Shown: one piece after another, positions 44,257 to 53,772 of the stretch | Position numbering within the stretch: the first letter of the stretch is position 1 | Layout: every line of letters starts with the position of its first letter | Source of the DNA: Saccharothrix australiensis | GTDB lineage: Bacteria; Actinomycetota; Actinomycetes; Mycobacteriales; Pseudonocardiaceae | NCBI RefSeq assembly: GCF_003634935.1 | Contig: NZ_RBXO01000001.1 | Coordinates: forward strand, 7,155,501-7,219,500 | Length of the DNA stretch: 64,000 nt | Direction of reading: 5' to 3' | Program-made: the position numbers and the translations under genes | Notes under the pieces: generated by a model | Told to the model about the DNA's origin: nothing | The model's input: the letters and a program-made list of their open reading frames with translations, nothing else | Databases searched by the model: none

Positions 44257-45402
44257 CTACCGGACCCGTTCTCCCTTGCGCCACACCGCGTGCGTCAACG
44301 GCACACCGGGCCGGTACGCCAGGTGGGTGGTGCTCGGCGCGTCGAGCACGTGCACGTCCGCCCGCGCGCCCACGGCCAGGTGGCCGATGTCGTCGCGGTC
44401 CAGGGCGATCCCGCCCGCGCGCGTCGCCGCGTAGACGGCTTCCTCGACCGTCATGCGCATCTGGAGCACCGCCGTCGTGACGCAGTAGGCCATCGACGTC
44501 GTGTACGAGCTGCCCGGATTGCAGTTGCTGGCCAGCGCGACCGTCGCGCCTGCGTCCAGCAGCGCCCGCGCGGGCGCCAGGGACTGGCGCGTCGACAGGT
44601 CGCACGCGGGCAGCAGGGTCGCGACGGTGTTCGAGCCGGCCAGCGCCTCGACGTCCGCCGCCGACAGGTACGTGCAGTGGTCGACGCTGGCCGCGCCCAG
44701 CTCCACCGCCAGCCGCACGCCGGGGCCCTCGCCGAGCTGGTTGCCGTGCACCCGCAGCCCCAACCCCCTGGCGGCGGCGGCCTCCAGCACCGCGCGGGAC
44801 TGGTCCGCGTCGAACGCGCCCCGCTCGCAGAACACGTCGGCCCACCGGACGTGGGGCGCCACCGCGTCCAGCATCTCGCCGCACACCAGCGCGACGTAGT
44901 CGTCCGCGGCGGAACCCGGCGGGACGAGGTGCGCGCCGAGGAACGTGGTCTCGTCGGCGTACCGCGCCGCGATGCGGGCCGACCGCAGCTCGTCGGCCGT
45001 CGTGAGGCCGTAGCCGGTCTTCGTCTCGACGTGGGTCGTGCCCTGCGCGACGGCCTCCGCGACGTGGCGGCGGACGGTGGCCGCCAGTTCGTCGTCGGTG
45101 GCGGCGCGGGTGGCGTCGACGGTCGTCGCGATACCTCCCGCGGTGTAGGCGCGGCCCGCCATGCGCGCCTCGAACTCGGCGGTCCGGTCGCCCGCGAACA
45201 CCAGGTGGGTGTGGCTGTCGACCCAGCCGGGCAGGACGGCGCGGCCACCCGCGTCGAACCGCTCGTCGGCGGCGGGCGCGGACGCGGCCGGGCCCGTCCA
45301 CACCACGCGGTCGCCGTCGAGCACCAGTGCCGCGCCGGCGCGGCGGCCCTCGCCGGGCTCGTTGGTGGTCAGCTCGCCGATGTTCGTGATCAGGGTGCTC
45401 AC
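44257..45402 (-). CDS. hutI: Imidazolonepropionase
   Basis: 381 residues, amidohydrolase superfamily. [16 protein letters not shown] holds the first metal-ligand pair, [11 protein letters not shown] the substrate region, [11 protein letters not shown] and SVDHCTYLS further His ligands, and [12 protein letters not shown] the Asn/Asp block typical of HutI. It opens imidazolone-propionate to formimidoyl-glutamate. The GTG overlaps the hutF stop (GTGA). Last gene of the histidine-degradation operon. Confidence 0.95.
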   Translation of the reverse strand: MSTLITNIGELTTNEPGEGRRAGAALVLDGDRVVWTGPAASAPAADERFDAGGRAVLPGWVDSHTHLVFAGDRTAEFEARMAGRAYTAGGIATTVDATRAATDDELAATVRRHVAEAVAQGTTHVETKTGYGLTTADELRSARIAARYADETTFLGAHLVPPGSAADDYVALVCGEMLDAVAPHVRWADVFCERGAFDADQSRAVLEAAAARGLGLRVHGNQLGEGPGVRLAVELGAASVDHCTYLSAADVEALAGSNTVATLLPACDLSTRQSLAPARALLDAGATVALASNCNPGSSYTTSMAYCVTTAVLQMRMTVEEAVYAATRAGGIALDRDDIGHLAVGARADVHVLDAPSTTHLAYRPGVPLTHAVWRKGERVR

Positions 45403-46664
45403 AGGACCGCCTCCAGCAACCGGCCGACGTCTCCGAGGGTTTCGTGCACGCCGTCGCGCGCCACGACCCTGCCACCGGACACGACGGTCGTCACGTCGGA
45501 CGCCGTCGCGGCCAGCACGACCTGGTCGGGGGCGCACCCCGCGGTGCGCGCCGAGCCGAGGCCGATCGCCACCAGGTCGGCGGGCGCGCCCGGCTCGATG
45601 CGCCCCGCCGCGGGCCAGCCCAGCGCGGCGTGGTTGGTCAGCGCCGCCACCAGCTCCGCCGGCGCGAACCGGCCGCGCCGGCCGGAGCGCAGGCGTTCGC
45701 CGTGCTCCAGGCCGCGCGCCTCCAGCAGCGGGTCGACCACGGCGTGCTGGTCGCTGCCCAGCGACAGCGGGCTGCCCGCGTCGCTCAGCTCGCGCGCCGG
45801 CCCGATGCCGTCGGCCAGGTCCGCCTCCGTGGTGGGGCAGAAGCACGCGCCGGTCGACGTCGAGCCGAGCAGCCCGACGTCCGCGGCGGTCAGGTGGGTG
45901 GCGTGCACGGCCGTCGTGCGCGGCGTCAGCGCGCCGGCCTCGTGCAGCAGCCCGGTGGGCGTCAGGCCGTACGCCTCCAGGCACGCCTCGTTCTCCGCCG
46001 GCTGCTCCGACAGGTGCACGTGCAGCGGCCGGTCCGGGAACGCGCCGGCCACCAGCGACAACGCCGAGCGCGGCACGGCGCGGACCGAGTGGATGGCCGC
46101 GCCGACCCGCGTGTTGCCGTCCTCGGGCAGGTCGGCGACCCGAGCGGCCCACCGCTCGGCGGTGCCGTCGGAGAACAGCTCCTGCACGCCGGTGACGGGC
46201 TGCCCGATGCCGCCCGCCAGGTAGCAGGCGTCGAGCAGGGTGATCCTGATCCCGGCGTCGGCGGCGGCCTGGCGCAGCGCCTCCCCCATCTCGTTGCCGC
46301 CGTGGTGGAGGTAGTGGAACTCGCCCACCGCCGTCACGCCGGCCACCGCCATCTCGGCGTAGACGGCCCGTGCCAGCCGCAGGTAGCCGTCCGGGGTCAG
46401 GCCCTCCGCCAGCGCGTACATGCGGTCGCGCCACGTCCAGAACGTGCCGCCGTCGGCGTGCGTCCGGCCGCGCAGCGCCCGGTGGAACGCGTGCGAGTGG
46501 GCGTTGGCGAACCCCGGGAGCACCATGCCGTACAGGCGTTCGCACCCGAGCGGAATGGTGTCCACAGTGGACACGTCGACGATCGTGCCGCGTTCCGCGC
46601 GCACCAGGACGCGGGAGGCGACGCCGTCCGGCAGCCAGGCCCGTTCACACCAGAAGCTCTTCAT
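45399..46664 (-). CDS. hutF: Formimidoylglutamate deiminase
   Basis: 421 residues, amidohydrolase. [16 protein letters not shown] gives the first His pair, [15 protein letters not shown] the His/Glu block, [11 protein letters not shown] and [20 protein letters not shown] the remaining ligands. HutF releases ammonia from formimidoyl-glutamate, giving N-formyl-glutamate, the route also used by Pseudomonas. The ATG overlaps the M20 stop (ATGA). It implies that a deformylase must act next. Confidence 0.95.
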   Translation of the reverse strand: MKSFWCERAWLPDGVASRVLVRAERGTIVDVSTVDTIPLGCERLYGMVLPGFANAHSHAFHRALRGRTHADGGTFWTWRDRMYALAEGLTPDGYLRLARAVYAEMAVAGVTAVGEFHYLHHGGNEMGEALRQAAADAGIRITLLDACYLAGGIGQPVTGVQELFSDGTAERWAARVADLPEDGNTRVGAAIHSVRAVPRSALSLVAGAFPDRPLHVHLSEQPAENEACLEAYGLTPTGLLHEAGALTPRTTAVHATHLTAADVGLLGSTSTGACFCPTTEADLADGIGPARELSDAGSPLSLGSDQHAVVDPLLEARGLEHGERLRSGRRGRFAPAELVAALTNHAALGWPAAGRIEPGAPADLVAIGLGSARTAGCAPDQVVLAATASDVTTVVSGGRVVARDGVHETLGDVGRLLEAVL

Positions 46665-47836
46665 CGGGCCAGGTGCTCCAAGGTCGTCGCGAGCGCGGCC
46701 ACGCCCGCCGCGCAGTCGTCGGCTTCGGCGAACTCCTCGGGGGCGTGGCTGATCCCGGTCGGGTTGCGCACGAACAGCATCGCGGTCGGCACGTGCGCCG
46801 CCAGGATGCCCGCGTCGTGGCCGGCGCCCGTGGGCAGCGCCGGGACGTCGCCCAGGACCGAGGACAGCTCGGCCGCGAGGCCGCGGTCGAAGTGCACGGT
46901 GTCGCCGTACGACTCCTCGGTGACCCGCACCTCGCAGCCCTCCTCGGCCGCCGCCGCCCGCGCCTCCTCGGTGATCAGCGCGACCACCTCGCGGGTGCGG
47001 TGGTCGTCCGCCGCCCGCGCGTCCAGCCAGACGTCCACCGATGAGGCGATCACGTTGGTGCCGCCGGGGTTGGGCACGAGCCGGCCCACGGTGGCCCGCG
47101 CGCCGCCGGTCGCGGCCCGGCGGGCGGCCAGCACCAGCCGGGACGCGGGCAGCATCGGGTCGCGCCGGTCCTCGATCAGGGTCGCGCCGGCGTGGTTGCC
47201 CTCGCCGGTGAACGTGAAGCGCCACCGCCCGTGCGCGAGGATGGAACTCGCCAGCCCCACCGGCACGGTGAGGCCCCTGCCCTGCTCGACGTGCAGCTCC
47301 ACGAACCGCCCGACGGACGCCAGCGCGGCGTCGTCCCGGCCCATCCGCAGCGGGTCGAACCCCGCACGGTGCGCCGCCTCGCCGAACGAGACGCCGTCCG
47401 GGTCGGTCAGCGCGCACGCCGCCTCCGGTGGGATCGCGCCCGTCATCAGCCGCGAGCCCAGGCAGGCCACGCCGAACCGCCCGCCCTCCTCCTCGACGAA
47501 CACCACGACCGCCAGGGGCCGGGACGGGCGGAAGCCCTTGGCGCGCAGCACGTCCACCGCTTGCAACGCCGACACGACGCCCAGCGGCCCGTCGAACGCG
47601 CCACCACCGGGCACCGAGTCCAGGTGGCTGCCGGTGACCACGGCGTCCGGGCCGGGCCCACCCCACCACGCCCACAGGTTGCCGTTGCGGTCCGGGTGCA
47701 CGTCGAGCCCGCGCCGGGTCGCTTCCTCCGTGAACCAGGCGCGCAGCTCCAGCTCCACCCGGTCGAACCCGTGCCGGGAGTACCCGCCGCGCCGGGCGTC
47801 GCGGCCGACGTCGGCGATGTCCGCGAGGTCAGCCAT
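46661..47836 (-). CDS. M20-family amidohydrolase (allantoate amidohydrolase-like) in the hut operon
   Basis: 391 residues. Zinc ligands of the M20 amidohydrolase group are visible: [20 protein letters not shown] (His, Asp), [12 protein letters not shown] (Glu pair), VELHVEQG (His). Closest to allantoate amidohydrolase and N-carbamoyl-amino-acid hydrolases. No ureide genes are near; it sits between hutU and hutF with overlaps at both ends (8 and 4 nt). The pathway here needs N-formylglutamate deformylase and no HutG is visible, so this enzyme is the best candidate. That role is inference. Confidence 0.85.
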   Translation of the reverse strand: MADLADIADVGRDARRGGYSRHGFDRVELELRAWFTEEATRRGLDVHPDRNGNLWAWWGGPGPDAVVTGSHLDSVPGGGAFDGPLGVVSALQAVDVLRAKGFRPSRPLAVVVFVEEEGGRFGVACLGSRLMTGAIPPEAACALTDPDGVSFGEAAHRAGFDPLRMGRDDAALASVGRFVELHVEQGRGLTVPVGLASSILAHGRWRFTFTGEGNHAGATLIEDRRDPMLPASRLVLAARRAATGGARATVGRLVPNPGGTNVIASSVDVWLDARAADDHRTREVVALITEEARAAAAEEGCEVRVTEESYGDTVHFDRGLAAELSSVLGDVPALPTGAGHDAGILAAHVPTAMLFVRNPTGISHAPEEFAEADDCAAGVAALATTLEHLAR

Positions 47837-49481
47837 GCTGCGCCATCGGGATGTGGACGCCCTGCTCGGCGGCCACGCGCGCCGCCTCCGGGTACCCGGC
47901 GTCGACGTGCCGCAGGACGCCCATGCCGGGGTCGTTGGTCAGCACCCGCTCGAGCTTGCGCGCGGCCAGCTCGGTGCCGTCCGCGACGGTGACCTGCCCG
48001 GCGTGGATGGACCGCCCGATGCCGACGCCGCCGCCGTGGTGCAGGGACACCCAGGTCGCGCCGGACGCCGTGTTCACCAGGGCGTTGAGCAGCGGCCAGT
48101 CCGCGATCGCGTCCGAGCCGTCCGCCATCGCCTCGGTCTCCCGGTGCGGGGAGGCGACCGAACCGCAGTCCAGGTGGTCGCGGCCGATCACGATCGGCGC
48201 GGACAGCTCGCCGCTCGCCACCATCTCGTTGAACCTCAGGCCCGCGCGGTGCCGCTCGCCGTAGCCCAGCCAGCAGATCCGGGCGGGCAGGCCCTGGAAC
48301 TCCACCCGCTCGCCCACCATCCGGATCCACCGGGCGAGCTGCTCGTTCTCCGGGAACAGCTCCAGGATCGCCCGGTCGGTCTTGGCGATGTCGGCCGGGT
48401 CGCCGGACAGCGCCGCCCAGCGGAACGGGCCCTTGCCCTCGCAGAACAGCGGCCGGATGTAGGCGGGCACGAAACCGGGGAAGTCGAACGCCCGCTCGCA
48501 GCCGCCGAGCTTCGCCTCGCCGCGGATGGAGTTGCCGTAGTCGAACACCTCCGCGCCGCGGTCCTGGAACCCGACCATCGCCTCGACGTGGTCGGCCATC
48601 GACTCGCGGGACCGGTCGGTGAACTCGTCGGGGCTCTTCGCCGCGTAGTCCGCCCAGTCGTCCAGGTCGACGCCCTTCGGCAGGTACGCCAGCGGGTCGT
48701 GCGCCGAGGTCTGGTCGGTGACGACGTCGACCGGCACGTCGCGGCGCAGCAGCTCCGGCAGCACCTCGGCGGCGTTGCCGATCAGGCCCACCGACAGCGG
48801 GCGGCCCTCGGCCTTGGCCCGGAGCACGCGGTCGACGGCGTCGTCGAGGTCGTCCGCGATCTCGTCCAGGTACCGGGTCTCCACGCGGCGGCGCGCCCGC
48901 TGCGGGTCCACCTCGACGCACAGCGCGACGCCCTCGTTCATGGTCACGGCCAGCGGCTGCGCGCCGCCCATGCCGCCGAGCCCGGCGGTGACCGTGAGCG
49001 TGCCCTTCAGGGTGCCGCCGAACCGCTTGCGCGCCACGGCCGCGAACGTCTCGTAGGTGCCCTGGAGGATGCCCTGGGTGCCGATGTAGATCCAGGAGCC
49101 CGCGGTCATGTTGCCGTACATGGTCAGCCCGAGCCGCTCCAGCCTGCGGAACTCCGGCCAGTCCGCCCAGTCCGGCACCAGGTTGGCGTTGGCGATCAGC
49201 ACCCGCGGCGCCCACTCGTGCGTGCGCAGCACCCCGACCGGCTTGCCCGACTGCACCAGCAGGGTCTCGTCGTCGCCCAGCAGGGTCAGCTCGCGGGAGA
49301 TGGCGTGGAAGCAGTCCCAGTCACGCGCCGCCTTCGCGGTGCCGCCGTAGACCACCAGGTCTTCAGGGCGCTCGGCGACCTCCGGGTCGAGGTTGTTCTG
49401 CAGCATCCGCAGTGCTGCCTCGGTCCCCCAACTCCTGGCGGCGAGCTCGGTTCCCCGCCGCGCACGGATGTTCGCGTTCAT
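47829..49481 (-). CDS. hutU: Urocanate hydratase
   Basis: 550 residues, full length. [43 protein letters not shown] (NAD-binding glycines), [20 protein letters not shown] and [19 protein letters not shown], including the near-active-site Cys, are hallmarks. It hydrates urocanate to imidazolone-propionate using tightly bound NAD+. The ATG follows GGGAGAG, spaced somewhat long. Downstream genes overlap it; upstream the halogenase gene ends with its own terminator, so hutU may have a separate promoter. Confidence 0.97.
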   Translation of the reverse strand: MNANIRARRGTELAARSWGTEAALRMLQNNLDPEVAERPEDLVVYGGTAKAARDWDCFHAISRELTLLGDDETLLVQSGKPVGVLRTHEWAPRVLIANANLVPDWADWPEFRRLERLGLTMYGNMTAGSWIYIGTQGILQGTYETFAAVARKRFGGTLKGTLTVTAGLGGMGGAQPLAVTMNEGVALCVEVDPQRARRRVETRYLDEIADDLDDAVDRVLRAKAEGRPLSVGLIGNAAEVLPELLRRDVPVDVVTDQTSAHDPLAYLPKGVDLDDWADYAAKSPDEFTDRSRESMADHVEAMVGFQDRGAEVFDYGNSIRGEAKLGGCERAFDFPGFVPAYIRPLFCEGKGPFRWAALSGDPADIAKTDRAILELFPENEQLARWIRMVGERVEFQGLPARICWLGYGERHRAGLRFNEMVASGELSAPIVIGRDHLDCGSVASPHRETEAMADGSDAIADWPLLNALVNTASGATWVSLHHGGGVGIGRSIHAGQVTVADGTELAARKLERVLTNDPGMGVLRHVDAGYPEAARVAAEQGVHIPMAQHG

Positions 49482-49540
49482 GGCATCTGCTCATCTCTCC
49501 CGCGGTCGCGGGTTGTCCAACTTCGGTGGCTCTTGATGAC

Positions 49541-49572
49541 GGGGGCGTGGACACGACAGTGCCCACGCCCCC
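49541..49572 (-). terminator. Hairpin terminator of the halogenase gene
   Basis: GGGGGCGTGG(A)CAC, loop GACA, GTG(C)CCACGCCCCC: a 13-bp stem with one mismatch, 55 nt after the halogenase stop and 60 nt before hutU. Confidence 0.7.
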
Positions 49573-49626
49573 AGTCGGTTCGGCACAGCGTCTACATCGG
49601 ACCCTTCCCCTTCGCGGTCGGCTCGG

Positions 49627-51069
49627 TCAGGCGGGCTGCCTGACCAGGCCCACCCTCGGCTCGGTGACGACCTGGATGTCCTTCATCTTCGCGTCGACGC
49701 CCGCGGGGTCCCGGTAGATGTTCCACAGCACCGAGACCTCCAGACCGGGGAAGTGCTCCCGGTCCGGCCCCTGCGGAGCGGTCACCTGGGCCTCGTCCGC
49801 GTCCGCGAGGAGCAGTTGCGTCAGCGCACGGGTGTCCGAGGTCTCCGCCTCCCGCAGGTCGGTCATGCCCGCGATGATCTCGGTGAAGTTGCGCACCGGC
49901 TGGTCGTACCGGACCTGCTCGTGCACCAGGCGCTGCGACTGCCAGAAGAAGTCGTCCGCGCCCCGGTACCGCTCGTACATCCGGGACACGAGCACCAGCA
50001 GCCGCGTGTACGCCCGCCGGTAGGCGTACTCGAAGAACGCCAGCGACTCCTCCTCGGACAGGTCGCCGTTGAAGATCGACGACACCGACGCGGCCCCGAG
50101 CAGCGCGCTGAACTGGGCCAGGTGCACCCCGGTGGACAGCAGCGGGTCCAGGAAGCAGGCCGAGTCCCCGATCATGAGGTAGCCGGGGCCGCAGAACCGC
50201 TCGGCGACGTAGGAGAAGTCCTGCTCGGCGCGGATCGGGTCGCCCGAGTCCCCGTCGAGCAGCGTGGCGTCGTCGAGCAGCCCGTGCAGCGGCGGGCAGG
50301 CCCGGATCCGGTCGAGGTAGAAGTCCTTCAGCGAGTCGAAGCCCTTGCGCCGCTCGGCGAAGGTGTTCTTGTGCGTGACGAACCCGATGCTGAACCGGTC
50401 CTCGGTCAGCGGGATGTGCCAGTACCAGCCGTTCGGCGAGGACAGGCCGTTGAACCCGCCCTCCGGCGTGCCCGGCAGCAGCTTCGCACCGCGCCAGTAG
50501 CCCCAGATCGCGATGTTCTGGAACACCTCGTGGGACTGCCGGATCTTGAAGTGCTGGTTGGCCAGCACACCCGCCCGGCCCGAGGCGTCGATGAGGTAGT
50601 CGAACCGCTCGGTGTGGACGGTGTCGCTGTCGCGACCCACCCACTCGACCGCCGTCGGCCTGCCGTCGTCGTCGAACACCACCCGCTTCACCGTGGCGCC
50701 CTCGACCACCTCTGCACCCTGGTCGGCGGCGTTCCGTAACAGGATCTCGTCGTACTTGTCGCGCTCGACCTCCCAGGTCCACGCCTGGGCGTCGACGAGC
50801 TTCGCCCAGTCCAGCACCCACTCGTCGCTGCCCCAGCGGAACAACGAGCCGCGCTTGATGACGAAACCGTGCTCCTCGACCTTGTCCAGGGCCCCGGACA
50901 GCTTCAGCAGCGACTTGCACGAGGGCAGCAGGGACTCCCCGATGTGGTAGCGCGGGAACACCTCCCGCTCCAGCAGCCGCACTTTTATCCCGGACTTGGC
51001 CAGCAGGGCCGCTGCCGTTGACCCGGCCGGTCCCCCGCCGATGATGAGCACTTGCTTCCCAGATGACAT
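49627..51069 (-). CDS. Flavin-dependent halogenase-like enzyme located between hutH and hutU
   Basis: 480 residues. FAD-binding VLIIGGGPAGSTAAALLAKSG, the halogenase signature GWYWHIPL (WxWxIP), FLDPLLSTGVHLA (FxPxxSxG) and K72 in GFVIKRGSLFRWG, the position of the chloramine-forming Lys. It belongs with the phenol/pyrrole-type halogenases (PltA, CndH group) rather than free-tryptophan enzymes. GGGAGG precedes the ATG. It starts 71 nt after the hutH stop with no terminator between, but has one after it. No biosynthetic genes adjoin. Substrate unknown; an imidazole or a carrier-bound acyl group are both open. Confidence 0.85.
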   Translation of the reverse strand: MSSGKQVLIIGGGPAGSTAAALLAKSGIKVRLLEREVFPRYHIGESLLPSCKSLLKLSGALDKVEEHGFVIKRGSLFRWGSDEWVLDWAKLVDAQAWTWEVERDKYDEILLRNAADQGAEVVEGATVKRVVFDDDGRPTAVEWVGRDSDTVHTERFDYLIDASGRAGVLANQHFKIRQSHEVFQNIAIWGYWRGAKLLPGTPEGGFNGLSSPNGWYWHIPLTEDRFSIGFVTHKNTFAERRKGFDSLKDFYLDRIRACPPLHGLLDDATLLDGDSGDPIRAEQDFSYVAERFCGPGYLMIGDSACFLDPLLSTGVHLAQFSALLGAASVSSIFNGDLSEEESLAFFEYAYRRAYTRLLVLVSRMYERYRGADDFFWQSQRLVHEQVRYDQPVRNFTEIIAGMTDLREAETSDTRALTQLLLADADEAQVTAPQGPDREHFPGLEVSVLWNIYRDPAGVDAKMKDIQVVTEPRVGLVRQPA

Positions 51070-51140
51070 GACGTATGCCTCCCAGTCGTCAACGCGTTCC
51101 CGTGCGGCGGCTCTTCATCGGTGGGTGTCGCCTTCGTCGT

Positions 51141-52676
51141 TCAGACCTCCGAGTGGTTCGCGACGGCGTCGAGCAGCGCACCCGACCGGATGAAGTCTTC
51201 GGCGGCGGCGATCTCCGGGGCCAGGTGGCGGTCCGGGCCGGGACCCGGCACGCGTTCGCGCAGGGCGGTGACCGCCGCCGCGGTGGCGGGGGCGGGTCGA
51301 AGGGGCGCGCGCAGGTCCAGCGCGCGGGCGGCGGTGAGGAGCTCGATGGCGAGCACCGTGCGCAGGCCGTCCACGGCCTTGCGCAGCTTGCGCGCGGCGG
51401 ACCAGCCCATCGAGACGTGGTCCTCCTGCATCGCGCTGCTCGGGATGGAGTCGACGGACGCGGGCACCGCGAGCCGCTTCAGCTCGCTGACGATCGCCGC
51501 CTGCGTGTACTGGGCGATCATGTGGCCGGAGTCCACGCCGGGGTCGTCGGCGAGGAAGGGCGGCAGGCCGTGCGAGCGGCTGACGTCCAGCATGCGGTCG
51601 GTGCGGCGCTCGGCGATGCTCGCGACGTCCGCCACCGGGATGGCGAGGAAGTCCAGCACGTAGGCGATCGGCGCGCCGTGGAAGTTGCCGTTGGACTCGA
51701 CGCGGCCGTCGGCCAGCACCACCGGGTTGTCGACGGCGGCGGCCAGTTCGCGGTCGGCCACCGCCTCGGCGTGGGCGACGGTGTCGCGGGCCGCGCCGTG
51801 CACCTGGGGCGAGCAGCGCAGCGAGTACGCGTCCTGGACGCGCGTGCAGTCGGGGCCGCGGTGGCTCGCCACGATCCCGGAGCCGGCGAGCAGGTCGGCC
51901 ATCCGGCGTGCGCTGCGGGCCTGGCCGGGGTGCGGGCGCAGGGCGTGCAGGTCGGCGGCGAAGACGCGGTCGGTGCCCAGCAGCGCCTCCACGCTCATCG
52001 CGGCGGTCAGGTCGGCCACGTCCAGCAGCACGTGCAGGTCGCGCAGCGCGAGCACCAGCATCCCGAGCATCCCGTCGGTGCCGTTGATCAGCGCCAGGCC
52101 CTCCTTCTCGGCCAGCCGGACGGGCTCGATGCCCGCGCGCTCCAGCGCCTCGCGCGCGGGCACGAGGACGCCGTCGGCGTCCCGGACGTCGCCCTCGCCG
52201 GTCAGCGCGAGCGCGGCGGCCGACAGCGGCGCCAGGTCGCCCGAGCAGCCGAGCGAGCCGAACTCGCGCACGACCGGCGTGATGCCCGCGTTGAGCATCG
52301 CGGCCATCGCCTCGGCGGTCTCCAGGCGCACCCCGGTGTGCCCGCTCGCCAGCGTCTTCAGCCGGAGCAGCACGAGGGCGCGGACGACCTCCCGCTCCAC
52401 CTCGGGCCCCGCGCCCGCGGCGTGCGAGCGGACGAGGGACTGCTGGAGGGCGGCCCGGCGGTCCGGCGGGATGTGCCGCACGGCCAGCGCGCCGAACCCG
52501 GTCGACACGCCGTAGGTCGGGCGTTCGGCCGTGGCCAGGCGTTCGATGTGCGCGCGGGCGGTCCGGACCGCCTCGCGCGCCGCCTCCGTGATCTCCACCC
52601 GCGCGTCGCCGCGGGCGACGGCGTGGACATCCTCGCGGGTCAGAGGTGCCGGACCCAGCTGAACGGGTTGTTGCAT
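51141..52676 (-). CDS. hutH: Histidine ammonia-lyase
   Basis: 511 residues. The MIO prosthetic group forms in GSLGCSGDLAPLS; residues 144-146 are Cys-Ser-Gly instead of the usual Ala-Ser-Gly, with the key Ser present. Other hallmarks are YGVSTGFGALA, EKEGLALINGTDGMLG, RVQDAYSLRCSPQVHGA, ESNGNFHGAPIAY and SSAMQEDHVSMGWSAARK. It releases ammonia from histidine to give urocanate. The ATG has no clear ribosome-binding site. An IclR-type gene is divergent, with a 16-bp palindrome between. Confidence 0.96.
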   Translation of the reverse strand: MQQPVQLGPAPLTREDVHAVARGDARVEITEAAREAVRTARAHIERLATAERPTYGVSTGFGALAVRHIPPDRRAALQQSLVRSHAAGAGPEVEREVVRALVLLRLKTLASGHTGVRLETAEAMAAMLNAGITPVVREFGSLGCSGDLAPLSAAALALTGEGDVRDADGVLVPAREALERAGIEPVRLAEKEGLALINGTDGMLGMLVLALRDLHVLLDVADLTAAMSVEALLGTDRVFAADLHALRPHPGQARSARRMADLLAGSGIVASHRGPDCTRVQDAYSLRCSPQVHGAARDTVAHAEAVADRELAAAVDNPVVLADGRVESNGNFHGAPIAYVLDFLAIPVADVASIAERRTDRMLDVSRSHGLPPFLADDPGVDSGHMIAQYTQAAIVSELKRLAVPASVDSIPSSAMQEDHVSMGWSAARKLRKAVDGLRTVLAIELLTAARALDLRAPLRPAPATAAAVTALRERVPGPGPDRHLAPEIAAAEDFIRSGALLDAVANHSEV

Positions 52677-52730
52677 GTAGCCATCACAACGCGGCGGCGC
52701 GGTCCGCACGACCCGGCACCACCGGAGATC

Positions 52731-52746
52731 GTCTGGTATCCCAGAC
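52731..52746. promoter_or_regulatory. Palindromic operator between hutH and the IclR regulator
   Basis: GTCTGG-TATC-CCAGAC, a perfect inverted repeat 55 nt upstream of hutH. Its centre, TGGTATCCCA, resembles IclR-family sites. It is the only clear operator in the 160-nt divergent gap. Confidence 0.65.
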
Positions 52747-52838
52747 ATCGGCGGGTTGCCCGCTGTCAGGGGTGCCGCCACGCCGGCCGCGGACCGCCCG
52801 GCGACCCCCTCTCGCGCAGCCGCGCAGGCTTGCCGAGA

Positions 52839-53615
52839 ATGGTCGGCGTGGGCTCCAGCAGCGACGTACCGGCGTTGCGCCGCGGGCTGGCGGTGCTGCG
52901 CCTGCTGGCCAGCCGCCCCGGTCCCCTGTCGGCGGCGGCGGTGGCCCGCGAGCTGTCCCTGCCCCGCTCGACGACGTACCACCTGCTGGCGGAGCTCGCC
53001 GCCGCCGGGTTCGCCACCCACTTCCCCGAGGAGCGGCGCTACGGCCTCGGCGTGGCGGCGTTCGAACTCGGCTCGGCCTACCTGCGCCACGACCCGCTGG
53101 AACGCCTGGCCAGACCCCTGCTGCGGCGGCTGGTGGACGCCGCCGGCCACCCCGCGCACCTCGGCGTGCTGCACGGCGCGGAAGCGCTCTACCTGGCGCG
53201 GGAGCAGCCCCGCCAGCCCGCGACCATCGTGTCCGACGTGGGCGTCCGACTGCCCGCGCACCTGACCGCGTCCGGTCGGGCGATGCTCGCCCACCTGCCG
53301 GACGCCCAGGTCAGGGCCGTGTTCCCCGGTGTGGCGAGCTTCGTGGACCGCACCGGGCGCGGACCGCGGAACCTGCCCGCGCTGCGGCGGCTGCTCACGG
53401 CGGAGCGGCGGCGCGGCTGGGCCGTGGAGGACGGCTACGTGACCGCCGGCTTCGCGTCGGTCGCCGCGCCGGTCTTCGACCACGGCGAACGGCCGATCGC
53501 CGCGATCACCGTCACCTTCCGGCACGTGTGCGACCAGGAGTGCGGCGGGACGTGGCCGGAACTGGCCCTGGAGACGCGGAAGGCCGCCGACGCGCTGACG
53601 GGGAGACTGCGTTGA
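52839..53615 (+). CDS. IclR-family regulator, probable histidine-utilisation regulator
   Basis: 258 residues. An N-terminal winged helix (ALRRGLAVLRLLAS, LSAAAVARELSLPRSTTYHL, GFATHFPEERRYGLG) is followed by the IclR effector domain (HLGVLHGAEALYLAREQP, LPAHLTASGRAMLAHL, GYVTAGFASVAAPVFD). Divergent from hutH, sharing the 52731 palindrome. The ATG at 52839 has no ribosome-binding site; CAGGCT 8 nt before suggests a near-leaderless start, and GTG 52848 is the alternative. The TGA is within the end of repeat element E. Effector probably urocanate or histidine (inference). Confidence 0.88.
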   Translation: MVGVGSSSDVPALRRGLAVLRLLASRPGPLSAAAVARELSLPRSTTYHLLAELAAAGFATHFPEERRYGLGVAAFELGSAYLRHDPLERLARPLLRRLVDAAGHPAHLGVLHGAEALYLAREQPRQPATIVSDVGVRLPAHLTASGRAMLAHLPDAQVRAVFPGVASFVDRTGRGPRNLPALRRLLTAERRRGWAVEDGYVTAGFASVAAPVFDHGERPIAAITVTFRHVCDQECGGTWPELALETRKAADALTGRLR

Positions 53616-53740
53616 ATTGCCGCTGCTCCGCAGGCGGCGGGCTCGGCCGCCTGAAAGTCGGGCCATCGCGCCCGATTTCCCGCCGATCGAAAAGCGTGAT
53701 CGGCGGGAAATGAGGCGCGACAGCCCGACGCGGCCGAGCC
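53610..53740 (-). repeat. Palindromic intergenic element, copy E (inverted)
   Basis: Hairpin 53658-53728 (71 bp); inner TTTCCCGCCGATC/GATCGGCGGGAAA, loop GAAAAGCGT, outer TCGGGC/GCCCGA. A side hairpin from GGCGGGCTCGGCCGCC lies next to it. The tail CGTTGAATTGCC includes the IclR stop. It lies between convergent genes. Confidence 0.85.
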
Positions 53741-53772
53741 GTGGGTGAGCCGGGGCCTGGCTGCCCAGGGGG

